Shown: piece after piece, positions 49,241-59,805 of the stretch
Numbering within the stretch: the first letter of the stretch is position 1
How the letters are laid out: every line of letters begins with the position of its first letter
Assembly: GCA_018388625.1 (NCBI GenBank)
Contig: CP074402.1
Location: 992,001-1,056,000, forward strand
Length of the DNA: 64,000 nt
Origin: Nocardiopsis eucommiae
GTDB taxonomy: Bacteria > Actinomycetota > Actinomycetes > Streptosporangiales > Streptosporangiaceae
Reading direction: 5' to 3'
Position numbers and translations under genes: made by a program
The notes under the pieces: model-generated
Seen by the model: the letters and a program-made list of their open reading frames with translations, nothing else
What the model was told of the DNA's origin: nothing
The model's database searches: none

Positions 49241-49872
49241 CGGGACCCTTCGTCGTCGAGTACGGGGTGGGCCGCGCCCAGCCGCACGTCCAGCTCACGC
49301 ATGGTGCGGGCGGCCTCGGCCGTGGCGGCGCGGTCACCGTAGACCACGTCGTTGAACAGGTGGGCGCCCTGGTCCAGTTCCCGTGCCTCACCGGGAAGCG
49401 ACAGGGCGGCCTCGGCGGCGAGCTCGGTGGCGGTCCGTCCGGGGCGCGGGCCGACGATGGCCCGGTCCTCCAGGTCCACGCTGATCGCCCGCAGGCGTTC
49501 GAGGACGGCCTCCACGTAGTCGCCCCGGGCCTCCGCCTGGTCGGACAGCACCCGGTGGTCGGCGGCGGTGCGCACCACACCCTCGTGCAGGGGAGGTTCG
49601 GCCCTTCGGTTGCGGGAGGGCCGCAGGTAGACGATGAGGACGATCACCAGGACCGCCACGACCAACAGCACGATCGCCAGGATCCACCCGCCGGGGACGA
49701 CCCCCTCGCCCGCCGAGACGAGGCGGTCGAGGAGTTCACCGAACCAGTTCAGGAACCGGTCCAGGAGGGAGGGCTCGTTCTTGCCGTAGAGGGGGTCGGA
49801 CAGCTCCTCGATGGCCCGCCGCCGACCCTCCTCCCCGGTCACGTCCAGGGGTGCGATGAGCGGGGCCCTCAC
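49237..49872 (-). CDS. DUF4129 domain membrane protein
   Basis: Intact, 211 residues from GTG 49872, overlapping the upstream stop (GTGA). One membrane helix (ILAIVLLVVAVLVIVLIVYL) divides a short N-terminal part from the C-terminal DUF4129 domain (ARGDYVEAVLERLRAISVDLEDRAIVGPRPGRTATELA). Usual partner of DUF4350 and MoxR. Function unknown. Confidence 0.88.
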   Translation of the reverse strand: MRAPLIAPLDVTGEEGRRRAIEELSDPLYGKNEPSLLDRFLNWFGELLDRLVSAGEGVVPGGWILAIVLLVVAVLVIVLIVYLRPSRNRRAEPPLHEGVVRTAADHRVLSDQAEARGDYVEAVLERLRAISVDLEDRAIVGPRPGRTATELAAEAALSLPGEARELDQGAHLFNDVVYGDRAATAEAARTMRELDVRLGAAHPVLDDEGSR

Positions 49873-51409
49873 GCGCGGTACCCGGGAAGGTAGACCTCCG
49901 AGCCGACCGGCTGGCCCCGCTGGGCGATCTGGTGCAGCTGGAGGTCGAGACCCTCACGGCGCATCCGCAGGTCGATGTAGAGCAGGGTGGTCACCCCGGC
50001 GAGGAAGGGCTGGGTGACGGCGTAGATCAGCACGGTGACCACGTAGTTGACGGTCCCCGCCAGGATCGGACCGAAGGTGTCGACCTCGAACAGGAAGGGG
50101 AGGGCGATGCCGAGCGGGCCGGCCAGCAGCATGTTCACCACCAGCACGATGACCCCGCTCAGCAGCCAGTAGCCGAACGTGCGCCACCAGGCGCCCTGGG
50201 AGAGGCGCCACGAGCGGGCGATGGCCTGGCCCGGGCCCAGCCGCTCCAGCACGACCAGGGGCATGGCGTAGTAGAGGCGGATCCAGACCCACAAGGTGGG
50301 GACACCGACGGCCACGGCCGCCACGAACATGATGAGGAGGCCGATGATGAGGCCCGCCACGGGGTCCGCCATGCCGAAACCGGCGATGAGGCCGATGAAC
50401 AGCGCGATGAAGAAGGCGATGGAGGCCACGACGCCGATGGCGATCTGGATGGCCAGCTTGATGAAGGCCAGGGCGATGATGGCGCCGACCCGGCCGCGCA
50501 CGGAGGCCCAGGCCTGCTCGATGGTGAGCCGGTAGCCCAGCACCGCCATGCCGACCACGGAGGAGAGCGTGCCGGTCAGGATCGCCCCGCCGACCAGGAC
50601 GATGAGGGCGCCGGCGAAGGTCAGCAGCGTGGCGAACGGAGAGGTGGCGAACATCGGGTCGTCCGGGTCGAACGCCTCCGGGTCCGCCAGGATCTCGTCG
50701 AACGTGCTCAGGGTGGAGAGGGAGTCGCCGGTGGCCCAGACCGTCGCGACGCTGCCGACGATCGAGGCGACCGCCATGACGATCAGCGACAGCACGAAGG
50801 TGGTCCGCGGGTTCTGGCGGACGTAGGTGAACGCGCCGTTGAAGACGTCACCGAGCGACATGGGGCGGAGCGGGACGACTCCGGGCTTGATGGGGGCGGG
50901 GCGCGGGGCGTTCGGGTCCTGGGTGGGGGCCGCGTGCCCGTGGGGCGCGCCCGGTCCGGGCGGTCCGTAGCCGGGCTGGGGTCCGTACCCCGGAGGCGGG
51001 GGCCGTACCCGGGCTGCTGGTGGTGTCCGGGCGGGGGACCGTAGCCGGGCTGGGGTCCGTGCCCAGGAGGCGGTCCGTAGCCGGGGTGGCCGGGAGGCGG
51101 GGCGTACCCCGGGGAGGGCCCTGACCGGCGGGAGGTCCGTATCCCTGCGGGGCGCCCTGGCCGGGAGGGGTGCCGTACCCGGGAGGGGTGCCCTGACCCG
51201 CGGGAGGGGTGCCGTACGCGTGCGGCGTGCCCTGCTCGGGGGAGCGAACCCGGGGCGGCCGCCGGCCTCGTCCGGCGGGGAGGCGGCACCCTGTCCCGGT
51301 GCGGCCCAACCGCTCGCCTCGGGGGTGTCTCCAGAATCGGGCGACCCCTGTCCTCCGGGACCGTCGGGGATGCCCCCGGCCTCTCCCGGTGGTCGTCCTC
51401 CTGGCTCAT
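49869..51409 (-). CDS. Multi-spanning membrane protein with Pro/Gly/Tyr-rich N-terminus, four frame breaks
   Basis: About 514 residues after repair. The C-terminal 330 residues are intact and hold about six membrane helices, beginning VPLRPMSLGDVFNGAFTYVRQNP. This pattern is typical of the glycerophosphodiester-phosphodiesterase membrane-domain-like proteins that head actinobacterial DUF4129/MoxR operons. The N-terminus from ATG 51409 (MSQEDDHRE, GGAGGGCGG upstream) is disordered and repeats GYGPPPG-type units. In that region the frame changes four times (near 51385, 51243, 51120 and 51005), all consistent with single G/C losses in homopolymer runs. First gene of the operon. Confidence 0.75.
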
Positions 51410-51855
51410 CTGCCCGCCCTCCGTGAGGTTCGGTTACTGCGCGCGAGCGTTTTCGCGCCAATTCTGACGTGTCGGAAACCAACCTACCGGCCGGTTCCAC
51501 CGCTTCTCAGTGGCCTTGCAGTGTGTCGTAGGCAACCCACGCACTTCATTCCTTTTGTATGCTTTCTGTTACCAACCGGCCAAGTCACGAAGCTTTCCGG
51601 GCCTTCCTTCGCCGGGGATGACGCCGCCGGTGACCGAATACGGTCCAAAAGGGCCCAACACCGCTGACCGCTCCTCCAACAGTGTCCAAAGCTGGCAAGG
51701 TTGGGGAGGCGAAACGCGGTCCCCAGTCGGGGATCGTTCCCCGATCCCGGGGATCACGGGCACCGACCACTGACGCCGCTTGAGTGTTCCAGGAGAGAGA
51801 GTAGGCGCCGGTACCCCCGCCTCCGAGGCGGTGGACCCTGGCGCCGGACACACCG
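51410..51855 (+). promoter_or_regulatory. 446-bp divergent intergenic region upstream of mtrA
   Basis: No gene is supported here. It is AT-richer than its surroundings around 51540-51600 (tccttttgtatgctttctgttacc), which includes a TATGCT -10-like hexamer at about 51558. GTTAC words near 51433 and 51566 resemble MtrA half-sites, but a full repeat is absent. A long leader seems likely for mtrA. I found no convincing riboswitch. Confidence 0.4.
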
Positions 51856-52533
51856 ATGAAGGGACGTGTACTGGTTGTCGACGATGACCTCGCCCTCGCC
51901 GAGATGCTGGGCATCGTGTTGCGCGGTGAAGGGTTCGAGCCCTCGTTCGTCCACGACGGCGACAAGGCTCTGGAGGCCTTCCGCGAGACCAAGCCCGACC
52001 TGGTCCTCCTCGACCTGATGCTGCCCGGGGCCGACGGGATCGACGTGTGCCGTCAGATCCGCGCCGAGTCCGGGGTTCCCATCGTCATGCTGACCGCCAA
52101 GAGCGACACCGTGGACGTCGTCCTCGGCCTGGAGTCGGGCGCCGACGACTACATCGTCAAGCCGTTCAAGCCCAAGGAGCTCGTGGCCCGCGTGCGCGTG
52201 CGTCTGCGCCGCACCGAGGAGCCCGCGCCCGAGGTCCTCCAGATCGGTGACATCACCATCGACGTGGCCGGGCACGCGGTGCGCCGCGACGGCGAGCAGA
52301 TCAGCCTCACCCCGCTGGAGTTCGACCTGCTGGTCGCCCTGGCGCGCAAGCCGCGCCAGGTCTTCACCCGCGAGGTCCTGCTGGAGCAGGTCTGGGGCTA
52401 CCGCCACGCCGCTGACACGCGCCTGGTCAACGTGCACGTGCAGCGCCTGCGCGCCAAGATCGAGAAGGACCCGGAGCACCCCGAGGTCGTCGTGACCGTC
52501 CGCGGCGTCGGCTACAAGGCCGGGACCGCCTGA
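51856..52533 (+). CDS. mtrA: Two-component response regulator MtrA
   Basis: Intact, 225 residues, OmpR/PhoB-type regulator. The receiver domain has the acidic pocket D9-D11, phospho-acceptor Asp53 in LVLLDLMLPG and Lys in DDYIVKPFKP. The C-terminal winged helix contains LTPLEFDLLVALARKPRQVF, then VWGYRHAADTRLVNVHVQRLRAKIE. MtrA controls cell division, cell-wall genes and development in actinobacteria. The ATG at 51856 is 16 bp upstream-linked to mtrB by the spacing between stop 52533 and ATG 52550. mtrA-mtrB-lpqB form one operon. Confidence 0.97.
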   Translation: MKGRVLVVDDDLALAEMLGIVLRGEGFEPSFVHDGDKALEAFRETKPDLVLLDLMLPGADGIDVCRQIRAESGVPIVMLTAKSDTVDVVLGLESGADDYIVKPFKPKELVARVRVRLRRTEEPAPEVLQIGDITIDVAGHAVRRDGEQISLTPLEFDLLVALARKPRQVFTREVLLEQVWGYRHAADTRLVNVHVQRLRAKIEKDPEHPEVVVTVRGVGYKAGTA

Positions 52534-52549
52534 CCCGCTCTGGACCCAC

Positions 52550-54313
52550 ATGACCGCGTCCGAACCCGAGGAGGGAGGGGAGCCGACTCCGAGGGAGAGC
52601 GGTCCGCCCCTCCCCCGGCCTGCCCGAGAGCGGCGGCTGGCGGGACAACAACACGGGCCTGACCCGTGCCTACCTCCTCGCCCAGCGCGCCGCCCGCGCG
52701 CTGGTACGCGGGGTGCACACCAACTGGCGCCGCTCCCTGCACCTGCGGGTGATCAGCACGACCCTGGTCCTGTCGTTGCTGGTCATGGCGGGGCTGGGGT
52801 ACGTGCTCATCTCCGAGGTGCGCGGCGGTCTGCTGGACGCCAAGACCAACGCTGCGGTCAACGACCACCGAGCGGGGCTCAACTACGCGCTCGCGGAGCT
52901 CCAGGAGAACGAGATCGGTGACCGCAACCGTCTCCTGAACAACGTCGCCAGCGAGCTGACCAGCCGCAGCGGCGACACCGGGCTGTACAGCGTGTTCATC
53001 CTGCCCTCGGTGAGCGACGAGCTCGGCTGGGCCACCGGTGAGGGCAGCGTCCCGCCGCGCCTGGTCGAGCAGGTCCGCCAGTCCGAGGTGTTCGACCAGC
53101 AGTACCACACGTACACGCGCATCGACATGGAGGACGGTTCGGTCGAACCGGCGCTGGTCGTGGGCGCCCAGATCAACCAGGCTTACGAGCTCTACTACAT
53201 CTTCCCGCTCCAGCACGAGCAGGAGATCCTGGACCTGGTGCAGGGAACGGTCGCCCTGGTCGCGGTGCTGTTGGTGATCCTCCTGGGCCTGATCGCCTTC
53301 ATGATCACCCGGCAGGTGGTCACACCGGTGCGCTCCGCCGCGCAGTCGGCCGAACGCCTGGCCGCCGGAGACCTCACCGAACGCATGACGGTCCAGGGTG
53401 AGGACGACCTGGCACGGCTCGCGATGTCCTTCAACGACATGGCGGGCAACCTCCAGGAGAAGATCCAGGAGCTGGAGGAGCTGTCGAAGCTCCAGCGCCA
53501 GTTCGTCTCCGACGTCTCGCACGAGCTCCGGACCCCGCTCACCACCATCCGCATGGCCGGTGACCTGCTGTTCGACGACCGTGAGGAGCTGGATGCCTCC
53601 CACCGCAGGTCGGTGGAACTGCTCCAGAGCCAGGTGGAGCGGTTCGAGGAACTGCTCGCGGACCTGCTGGAGATCAGCCGCCACGACGCCGGGGCCGCCA
53701 CCCTGGGCATCGAGTCGGCGGACATTCGCGACTCGGTGATGAAGGCCGTGGGGGACGCCGAGCAGATCGCGGAGGGCCGGGGCATCAAGGTGGTCCTGCG
53801 TCTGCCCGCGGACCCCGTGGTCGCGGAGTTCGACACCCGGCGGATCAACCGCATCCTGCGCAACCTGGTGGTCAACGCCATCGAGCACAGCGAGGGGCGG
53901 GACGTGGTGGTGGCCGCCGCCGGTGACCGGGACGCCGTCGCCGTGGCCGTGCGGGACTACGGGGTGGGCCTCAAGGAGGGGAGGAGCACCTGTGCTTCGA
54001 CCGCTTCTGGCGGGCCGACTACTCCCGGGTGCGCACCACGGGCGGGACCGGGCTCGGCCTGTCCATCGCCAAAGAGGACGCCACCCTGCACGGCGGCTGG
54101 CTCCAGGCCTGGGGCCTGCCCGGACAGGGTTCGCAGTTCCGGCTGTCCCTGCCCCGCCGGTCCGGCGCCGAGCTGCGCGGATCCCCGCTGCCCCTGGTGC
54201 CGCCGGAGATCGCGCTGGGCCGCAACTACCCGCCCTTCGGTGACAAGGACGGTGGGAACGGGGCCGAGGACGTGCGGGGCCGGTTCGGGTCCGACGAGGA
54301 GGAGGCGCTGTGA
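52550..54313 (+). CDS. mtrB: Sensor histidine kinase MtrB, three frame breaks
   Basis: About 588 residues after repair. The N-terminal cytoplasmic part is Pro/Glu-rich. The first helix ([21 protein letters not shown]) and second helix ([19 protein letters not shown]) bracket an extracellular sensor of about 130 residues. HAMP follows, then the H-box [19 protein letters not shown] with the phospho-His near residue 324, the N-box [14 protein letters not shown] and the [13 protein letters not shown]-box. Two losses near 52615-52622 (c and g runs) and one near 53985 (gggg one short) explain the breaks. It phosphorylates MtrA; LpqB is its lipoprotein partner. Confidence 0.94.
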
Positions 54314-56207
54314 GCGACGTGGAGCGACCGGGACGTCTGGCCCGGGCCGCGCGCACCATCGCGGCCGGAACGCTCGCCTGCGTGTCCCTGGCGGCCTGTG
54401 CGAGTGTTCCCATGACCGGCCCCGTCGTCCCCAGTGAGGGCGGCGACAGCTCCGGTGACCCCTACGGCGGATACGTGCGGCTCCTGCCCGCCGGTCCGCA
54501 GCCCGGGGTGGAGCCCGAGGGGCTGATCGACGGCTTCCTCAAGGACCTCGGCAGCTTCGAGGAGGACCACAAGGCCGCCCGCAGCTACATGCTCCCCGAG
54601 CAGAGCGAGGAGTGGACCCCGGACGCCGCCGTCCGGGTGTTCTCCGACCTCGACGCGGTGGACATGGACTCGGAGGTGTCCTCGGACGGCCTCAGCGCCA
54701 CCGTGCGCATCCGCAGCAACGAGATCGCCAGCATCGACGAGAGCGGCAAGTACGTCCCGGCCGAGACCGGGACCATGCTGGAGGAGACCTTCACCCTCGC
54801 CAAGGAGGGGGACGACCCCGAGGGCGAGTGGCGGATCCAGGACCTCCCGGACGAGATCATCCTCAGCCAGCTGGACGTGGAGCGCACCTACCGGCCGTTC
54901 AACCTGTACTTCTTCAACCCGGCGGGGACCGCCCTGGTCCCGGACCCGGTGTACCTGCCCGTGAGCACCGACCAACTGGCCGAGCGCCTGCTGCGCAAGC
55001 TCATCGGCGGCCCGACCGACTGGCTGGCCCCGGCCGTGCTCTCCGCGTTCCCCGAGGGGACCGCGCCCCAGCTGGAGATCGACACCGAACGCGCGGTCAT
55101 CGACATCAACGGGCAGTCCGAGGCCGACGAGTACGGGATGGGCGCCCAGATCGCCTGGACCCTGCGCCAGCTCCCCGAGATCCAGGAGTTCACCCTCCGG
55201 CTCAACGGGGACGAGGTGAGCTTCCCGCAGTCCGACGGCGACAGCTCGGACCGCCCCCGGCCGGGCAGCGACTACTGGGCGAGGGTGAGCCCCGGGGCCA
55301 CCTTCTCGGGCGTGCACGCCTACTACACGCACGAGGGCCAGCTCTGGTCGGCGGCCGACTGGGACGCCGACAACTTCAACGACGCCGAGCGGGTCCCGGG
55401 CCCCCTGGGCTCGGGCGAGGTCCCGTTGGACCGGTTCGCGGTCTCGCTCGACGAGAGCACCATCGCGGGCGTCACCCTGGGCGGGCGTGAGGTGGTCACC
55501 AGCTTCGCCAGCCCCGGCGCACACACCCAGGAGGTGCTGAGCGACGGTGTCTTCACCGAGCTCTCCTGGGACGTGAACGGCAACCTCTGGGTGGTCGAGG
55601 AGACCGGGGAGGAGGACCGTTCCGACGAGGAGGAGGACGAGGACGCCCCCGCGACGACGAGGACCCCGGTACCGGTGCGGCGGAGGAGGAGCCGCCCGCT
55701 CCCGGGGACACCGCCCTCTGGCTGCTCCGCGACGGGGACGAGGTCGTGGAGGCCGAGGTCAGGGGGCTTCGGGACCAGTCGCTGGTGCACTTCAGGATCT
55801 CCCGTGACGGCTCCCGTGCCGCCGTGGTCACCGAGCGGGACGGTGTGCGCTCGCTCCAGGTCGGCCGGGTGGTCGAGGGCGAGGACGGCCAGGTGTCCGT
55901 CGGCGCCTTCATCAGCCTCGCCGACCAGGAGCTGGAGAACATCACCAGCATCGCCTGGCGTTCGAGTGACCAGCTGGTGGTCCTGGGCAGCCGGGACGGC
56001 GGCACGACCCAGGCCCTGTTCGTCTCCCTCGACGGTGGGACGCCCGCCGCCAGCGCCGGAGCCCCGGTCGCCGGGATGATCACCATCTCGGGGGCGCCCG
56101 GCCAACCCCTGCTGGCTGGCTCGGACGACGGCAACATCTGGGTGTCCAACGACCCCCTGAACTGGCAGAACGTGGTGGAGGGCGGCTCGCCCACCTTCCC
56201 GGGCTGA
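54310..56207 (+). CDS. lpqB: LpqB lipoprotein, one frame break
   Basis: About 632 residues from GTG 54310, overlapping the mtrB stop. The N-terminus is a lipoprotein signal with lipobox LAAC (CVSLAACAS) near Cys31. A GerMN/sporulation-type domain (residues ~170-340: [41 protein letters not shown]) and a beta-propeller-like C-terminal domain follow. The acidic linker (EEEDEDAP) contains a break near 55655, one C missing. LpqB modulates MtrB at the membrane surface. The C-terminal half, to the stop at 56207, reads DDEDPGTG onward in the second frame. Confidence 0.93.
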
Positions 56208-56281
56208 CCGCGCGGGGCCGGTTGTCCACAGGTCACGGATCCGCACTGGCGCTCCGGCCCCGCCCCGCCCAAGCTGGAGGT

Positions 56282-57442
56282 ATGGACCCCGTTGCCCACC
56301 GGCGGCGGTGGCGCGGCGCGCTCGTGCGCGCGCGGCGCCTGATCGTCGCCCTCCTCACCGCCCTCCTCGACCCCCTCGTGGAACTCGTGCTGCGCCGGGA
56401 CTGCGCGGGCTGCTCCGACCCCGGCGACCCGTTGTGCGTGCGCTGCCGGACCCTGCTGACGGACCACCGTCCGCGCCAGGCGCGCGGGCGGCGCCCGCCG
56501 GTCTGGACGGCCGGGCCGTACGCGGGGCGGCACCGCCGTGTCCTGCTCGCCTTCAAGCACCGGGGGAGCACCGCCTGACCCGGTTCCTGGGGAGAGGCTG
56601 GCCGTCGCCTACCGGGCCTCCGGCTGGGCCGCGCCGGACACGCTGCTGGTGCCCGTTCCAGGGCGCGGAGGGTGGTCCGGGCGCGGCGCGGTCCTGCGGC
56701 TCGCGCTCGCCTGCGCCCATGAGGCGGGCCCCACGGCCACGGCCGGGGTGGCCCCGGTACTCCGCTACGCCCGGCGCGCCCGGCCACAGGTGGGTCTGTG
56801 CCGAGCGGACCGCCTGGTGAACCGGCGGGGTGTCTTCTCCGCCGCGCCCAGGACTCCCGGGAGGGCGGGGCACGGGCCCGGTGCGGGTGACTTCCCCGCG
56901 ATGACACGCGCGGACCCGGTTCCCGGTGGAACATCGGGTGATCCGGTGAGCCTCCCCGGGGTGGTGCCCGGGCGATCGGTATCGGACGGCCTCGTCGCAG
57001 CGCGTCAGTCCTCCGGTGGGCCGAGCCCGGTGGATGGTTCCCGTGCGGATGACGGCCGCGCCGCGACGGACGCGGCCCCGGACCCCGGTGGAACATCGGG
57101 TGATCCGGTGAGCGGCCCCGGGGTGGTGCCCGGGCGGTTCAGCGGGCCGTGGCGGAGCTGGCGGGGGCGGGTCCGCCAGTGCCGGGGGATGGATCGCACC
57201 GAGGGCCTGGTGGACGCCGTACGGCCGTCAGGCGGGCACGTGGACCTGCGGGGGCGCCGGGTGGTCGTCGTGGACGACGTGATCACCACCGGGGCGACGG
57301 TGGCGGAAGCGGCCCGAGCCCTGCGCGCGGAGGGGGCCACGGTGGTGGGTGTCCTGGTGTTCGCGGAGCGGGACCGGGTTCCGGGCCGACCAGGTTCGGG
57401 GTCGGGGGCCGGGCCGGAAAGAAGGTTTTACAAACCCCCTGA
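56282..57442 (+). CDS. ComF family phosphoribosyltransferase-like protein with an internal insertion, two or three frame breaks
   Basis: ComF-type protein from ATG 56282 (GGAGG upstream). The zinc-ribbon-like start is CAGCSDPGDPLCVRCRTLL, then KHRGEHRLTRFLG and VPVPGRGGWSGRGAV. The phosphoribosyltransferase motif VVVVDDVITTGATVAEAARAL is complete. Between them is an extra segment of about 120 residues rich in Gly, Pro and Asp, holding an internal duplication (56922-57136). The family usually has about 220-260 residues; this one would be near 387. Breaks near 56565 and 56590 are each one missing G. The C-terminus is unclear: one further loss after 57330 would give the stop at 57442. The position between lpqB and hpf is conserved. 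Confidence 0.75.
56922..57136 (+). repeat. In-frame 162-bp (54-codon) duplication inside comF
   Basis: A segment at 56922-56974 (CCCGGTGGAACATCGGGTGA, then CCCCGGGGTGGTGCCCGGG) recurs at 57084-57136, exactly 162 bp later. It gives two copies of GGTSGDPVS(L/G)PGVVPGR in the linker. The intervening DNA is not repeated as closely. Confidence 0.8.
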
Positions 57443-58214
57443 TCGGGCGAAACATGCCTGTTCGCAGGGGTTTGCGGCGCTTGTCGACTGCTTGGTACCC
57501 CGTTCGCTACCTGACATCCGGGCTGGGACAGGTTACGGTCCAGGTATGGCACCCGTCCGGGTCCGTGGTTGCGCCGGATACACAGTGCTCCCGGGAACAC
57601 CGTGGAGCGCATCCGGCAAGCCGATGCCAGGCGCAGGCGAAACGGCCCACGTAAGGCGACTTTTCGTCGACCGATCACGGTGCGCCTTAGAGGTAAGCCC
57701 TGCCCCGCTGAGGGTCCCGATGTCCCTCATGACCGGGAGAAGAGCAGTAGTCGCGTACAAGAGCGGCGACACTCTCAGCAGGCGGATGTGGGGACGAAGA
57801 CCAGGTCGGCCGGACGGGTGGCATGCCGACGTTGGGGGTTCGTCGTGCCCGGGACGCAGGTCCCGGGGACGCGGGCCCCCACACGGTTCCCCGACACCGC
57901 CTCGGCCCTCTCCCTCCCGGAGCTTCCCGGGCCCCGACCGATCCCGCCCGGTCTTCGCCGTTTGGTGGGCGACTCACCCCGATCGAGTCATATTTCCTTC
58001 TTTCCCGTCCGAAGGCCCCGGCCAATCGTGTCCCTGGGGCGCGTGATGACCCTGCCTCTGATGGGTATACGCATTTCCAACCGAGCGGTGTCCCTCAAGC
58101 GAACGGGGCACGAACGGAAGGAGGGCCGACGCGTCACACCCTCCCCGCCGTGGGAGGGGAGCAGAGCCAGCCTGGCCGTCGCCTTCACGACGGCCACGCG
58201 ATGAAGGGGGTCCT
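57443..58214 (+). other. 772-bp region between comF and hpf, no gene supported
   Basis: Open frames cross the region in three frames but show no recognisable protein, and stop patterns look random. An imperfect hairpin (CAAACCCC at 57431-57438 with GGGGTTTG at 57467-57474) may end the comF transcript. AT-richer stretches near 57985-58005 (catatttccttctttccc) could be promoter sequence for hpf, which often has a long regulated leader. I see nothing more definite. Confidence 0.5.
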
Positions 58215-58884
58215 ATGGACATCATCGTCAAAGGTCGACGCACTGGTGTGAGTGAGAAGTTCCGACAGCACGTCGAGAACAAGCTCGACAGGCTCTCCAA
58301 GTGGGAGCGCAAGGGCATGAGCGTCGATGTGGAGGTGTCCCAGGAGCGCAACCCCAAGCTCGCCGACGTCCGCGAGCGGGTTGAACTGACCATCCACTCG
58401 GACGGCCCGGTCATCCGGAGCGAGGCCGCGTCCGTGGACCGTCACGGCGCTCTCGACCTCGCGATCGACAAGATCGAGGCCCGCCTCCGCAAGTCCGCGG
58501 ACCGCCGCAAGGTGCACCGCGGAAACCACACTCCCGTCTCCGTCGCGGCCGCCACGGCCGACCTCCCCGGAGACCTGCCCTCATCCGTCCAGACGGTCAC
58601 CCAGGCTCCCCCGGCCCAGCGCGGTGACGAGGAGGCGATCGACGGCGTCGCTCTCGACGGCCGCTTCTCCGACGAGTTCGTGGAACTCGACACCCAGGGG
58701 AGACCCCGTGGTCGTCCGCGAGAAGTTCCACCGTGCCAAGCCGATGAGCATCGACCAGGCGTTGATGGAGATGGAACTCGTCGGACACGACTTCTACCTC
58801 TTCCATGACGAGGTCAAGGACACCCCGAGCGTCGTCTACCGGCGAAAGGGCTTCAACTACGGCGTCCTTCGTCTCGTGGACTAG
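58215..58884 (+). CDS. hpf: Long-form ribosome hibernation promoting factor, one frame break
   Basis: About 222 residues from ATG 58215, AAGGGGG upstream. The N-terminal S30AE domain (MDIIVKGRRTGVSEKFRQH, KLDRLSKWERKGMSVDVEVS) binds the 30S subunit. A linker leads to the C-terminal S30AE_C dimerisation domain (VVREKFHRAKPMSIDQALME, YLFHDEVKDTPSVVYRRKGFNYGVLRL), which promotes 100S ribosomes. The frame changes near 58698 at GGGGAGACCCC. Here the simplest repair is one extra G in the read, giving DTQGDPVVV, unlike nearly all other breaks in the window, which are losses. Conserved neighbour of secA. Confidence 0.93.
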
Positions 58885-58935
58885 TCCACGCGGTCCTCGT
58901 CCCCGACGCCCCCGCACGGAGGTGGACTGAACAGT

Positions 58936-58968
58936 CGTCGCGGCGGGCCCGAGCGGCCCGCCGCGACG
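58936..58968. terminator. Hairpin between hpf and a convergent gene
   Basis: A perfect 14-bp stem (58936-58949 with 58955-58968) with loop CGAGC. It lies 51 bp after hpf and 7 bp before the stop of the leftward gene at 58976, so it can end both. Confidence 0.75.
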
Positions 58969-58975
58969 CGTGTGG

Positions 58976-59476
58976 TCAGGCCCTGCGCGGGTGCTTGATG
59001 CGGTGGAGCGGGGTCTGGTGCGGCTCCTCCGCCTCCAGGCGCGGCGGGTCCAGCACCACGTCGCTGAGGATGTCGAACGCCACCGCCACGACGGCGGCGG
59101 CGACCATCAGGACCACCCCGGCGACCAGCAGCGGCACCGACCCGCCCAGGACCAGTGCCAGGCCGCCGAGGCCGAAGCCCACCACGGCCAGGGCGACGCA
59201 GGCCCACGACGCCGCGCTGCCCCGGTGCCCGTTGGACGGGGCCAGTGAACCGCCCTGGCGCTGGAAGCCCCGGATGCGCCCGTTCCGGTCCTGGTCGTCG
59301 CCCGTGGGCCGGTACTGCTCCCACGCGAGTCCCGGATCCTCGTCGTCGCGGGGCCCGAGCACGGTGGGCCGCCGTCCGTGGAGGAACTCGTCCACGGCGT
59401 CGTCCGGAGTCCTGGACAACCGGGGAGTTCCGGTGCCGGTCGTCTCTGTGGGCTCACGCTCTCTTCTGGTTCGCAT
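58976..59476 (-). CDS. Small two-helix membrane protein, hypothetical
   Basis: Intact, 166 residues from ATG 59476 with GGGGG upstream. The N-terminal ~95 residues are polar and charged (TRREREPTETTG, DDAVDEFLHGRRPTV). Two adjacent membrane helices follow (SWACVALAVVGFGLGGLALVL and VPLLVAGVVLMVAAAVVAVAF), then a short tail EEPHQTPLHRIKHPRRA. No family recognised. It is divergent from secA, with about 330 bp between. Confidence 0.6.
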   Translation of the reverse strand: MRTRREREPTETTGTGTPRLSRTPDDAVDEFLHGRRPTVLGPRDDEDPGLAWEQYRPTGDDQDRNGRIRGFQRQGGSLAPSNGHRGSAASWACVALAVVGFGLGGLALVLGGSVPLLVAGVVLMVAAAVVAVAFDILSDVVLDPPRLEAEEPHQTPLHRIKHPRRA

Positions 59477-59805
59477 GGTGGTCCCCCTGGGAACACGGTC
59501 GCGTTCGGTGGAGTTTCGCCCGAACCGACGGAAAGGGTCGGCCGAAACCACCGCTCTCTCCCTTTGAACTACCCGGAACAATGCGCGACTCTGCACGAAT
59601 GATCACGAAAAAGGTGGGAACATCCAGGCCCGTCCCGCTCGTTTGTCCAGAGGACGGGAAGCGGTTCCGGGTCCTCTAGGATGTAGGCCCGAGGACCCAG
59701 GATTGACCCCTGACCTCCACGGCCAAGGGAAGCGGTCAGCGGGCCTAGATCTGACTCTCCACCCCTCGGTGGAGCCAACCGCGATCTGCGAGGAGCGCAT
59801 AGGAA

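Noticed and set aside
51410..51855. Possible c-di-AMP (ydaO) riboswitch before mtrA
   Set aside because: The conserved motif blocks of that class are not present in a matching order.
57569..58204. Open frame of 211 codons before hpf
   Set aside because: Arg/Pro/Ser-rich with no family resemblance and no clear ribosome-binding site; overlapping frames look equally random.
420..58884. Programmed frameshifting or gene decay as explanation of the broken genes
   Set aside because: The breaks lack slippery sites with stems, fall at ordinary G/C runs, and hit normally essential genes; error is the simpler reading.
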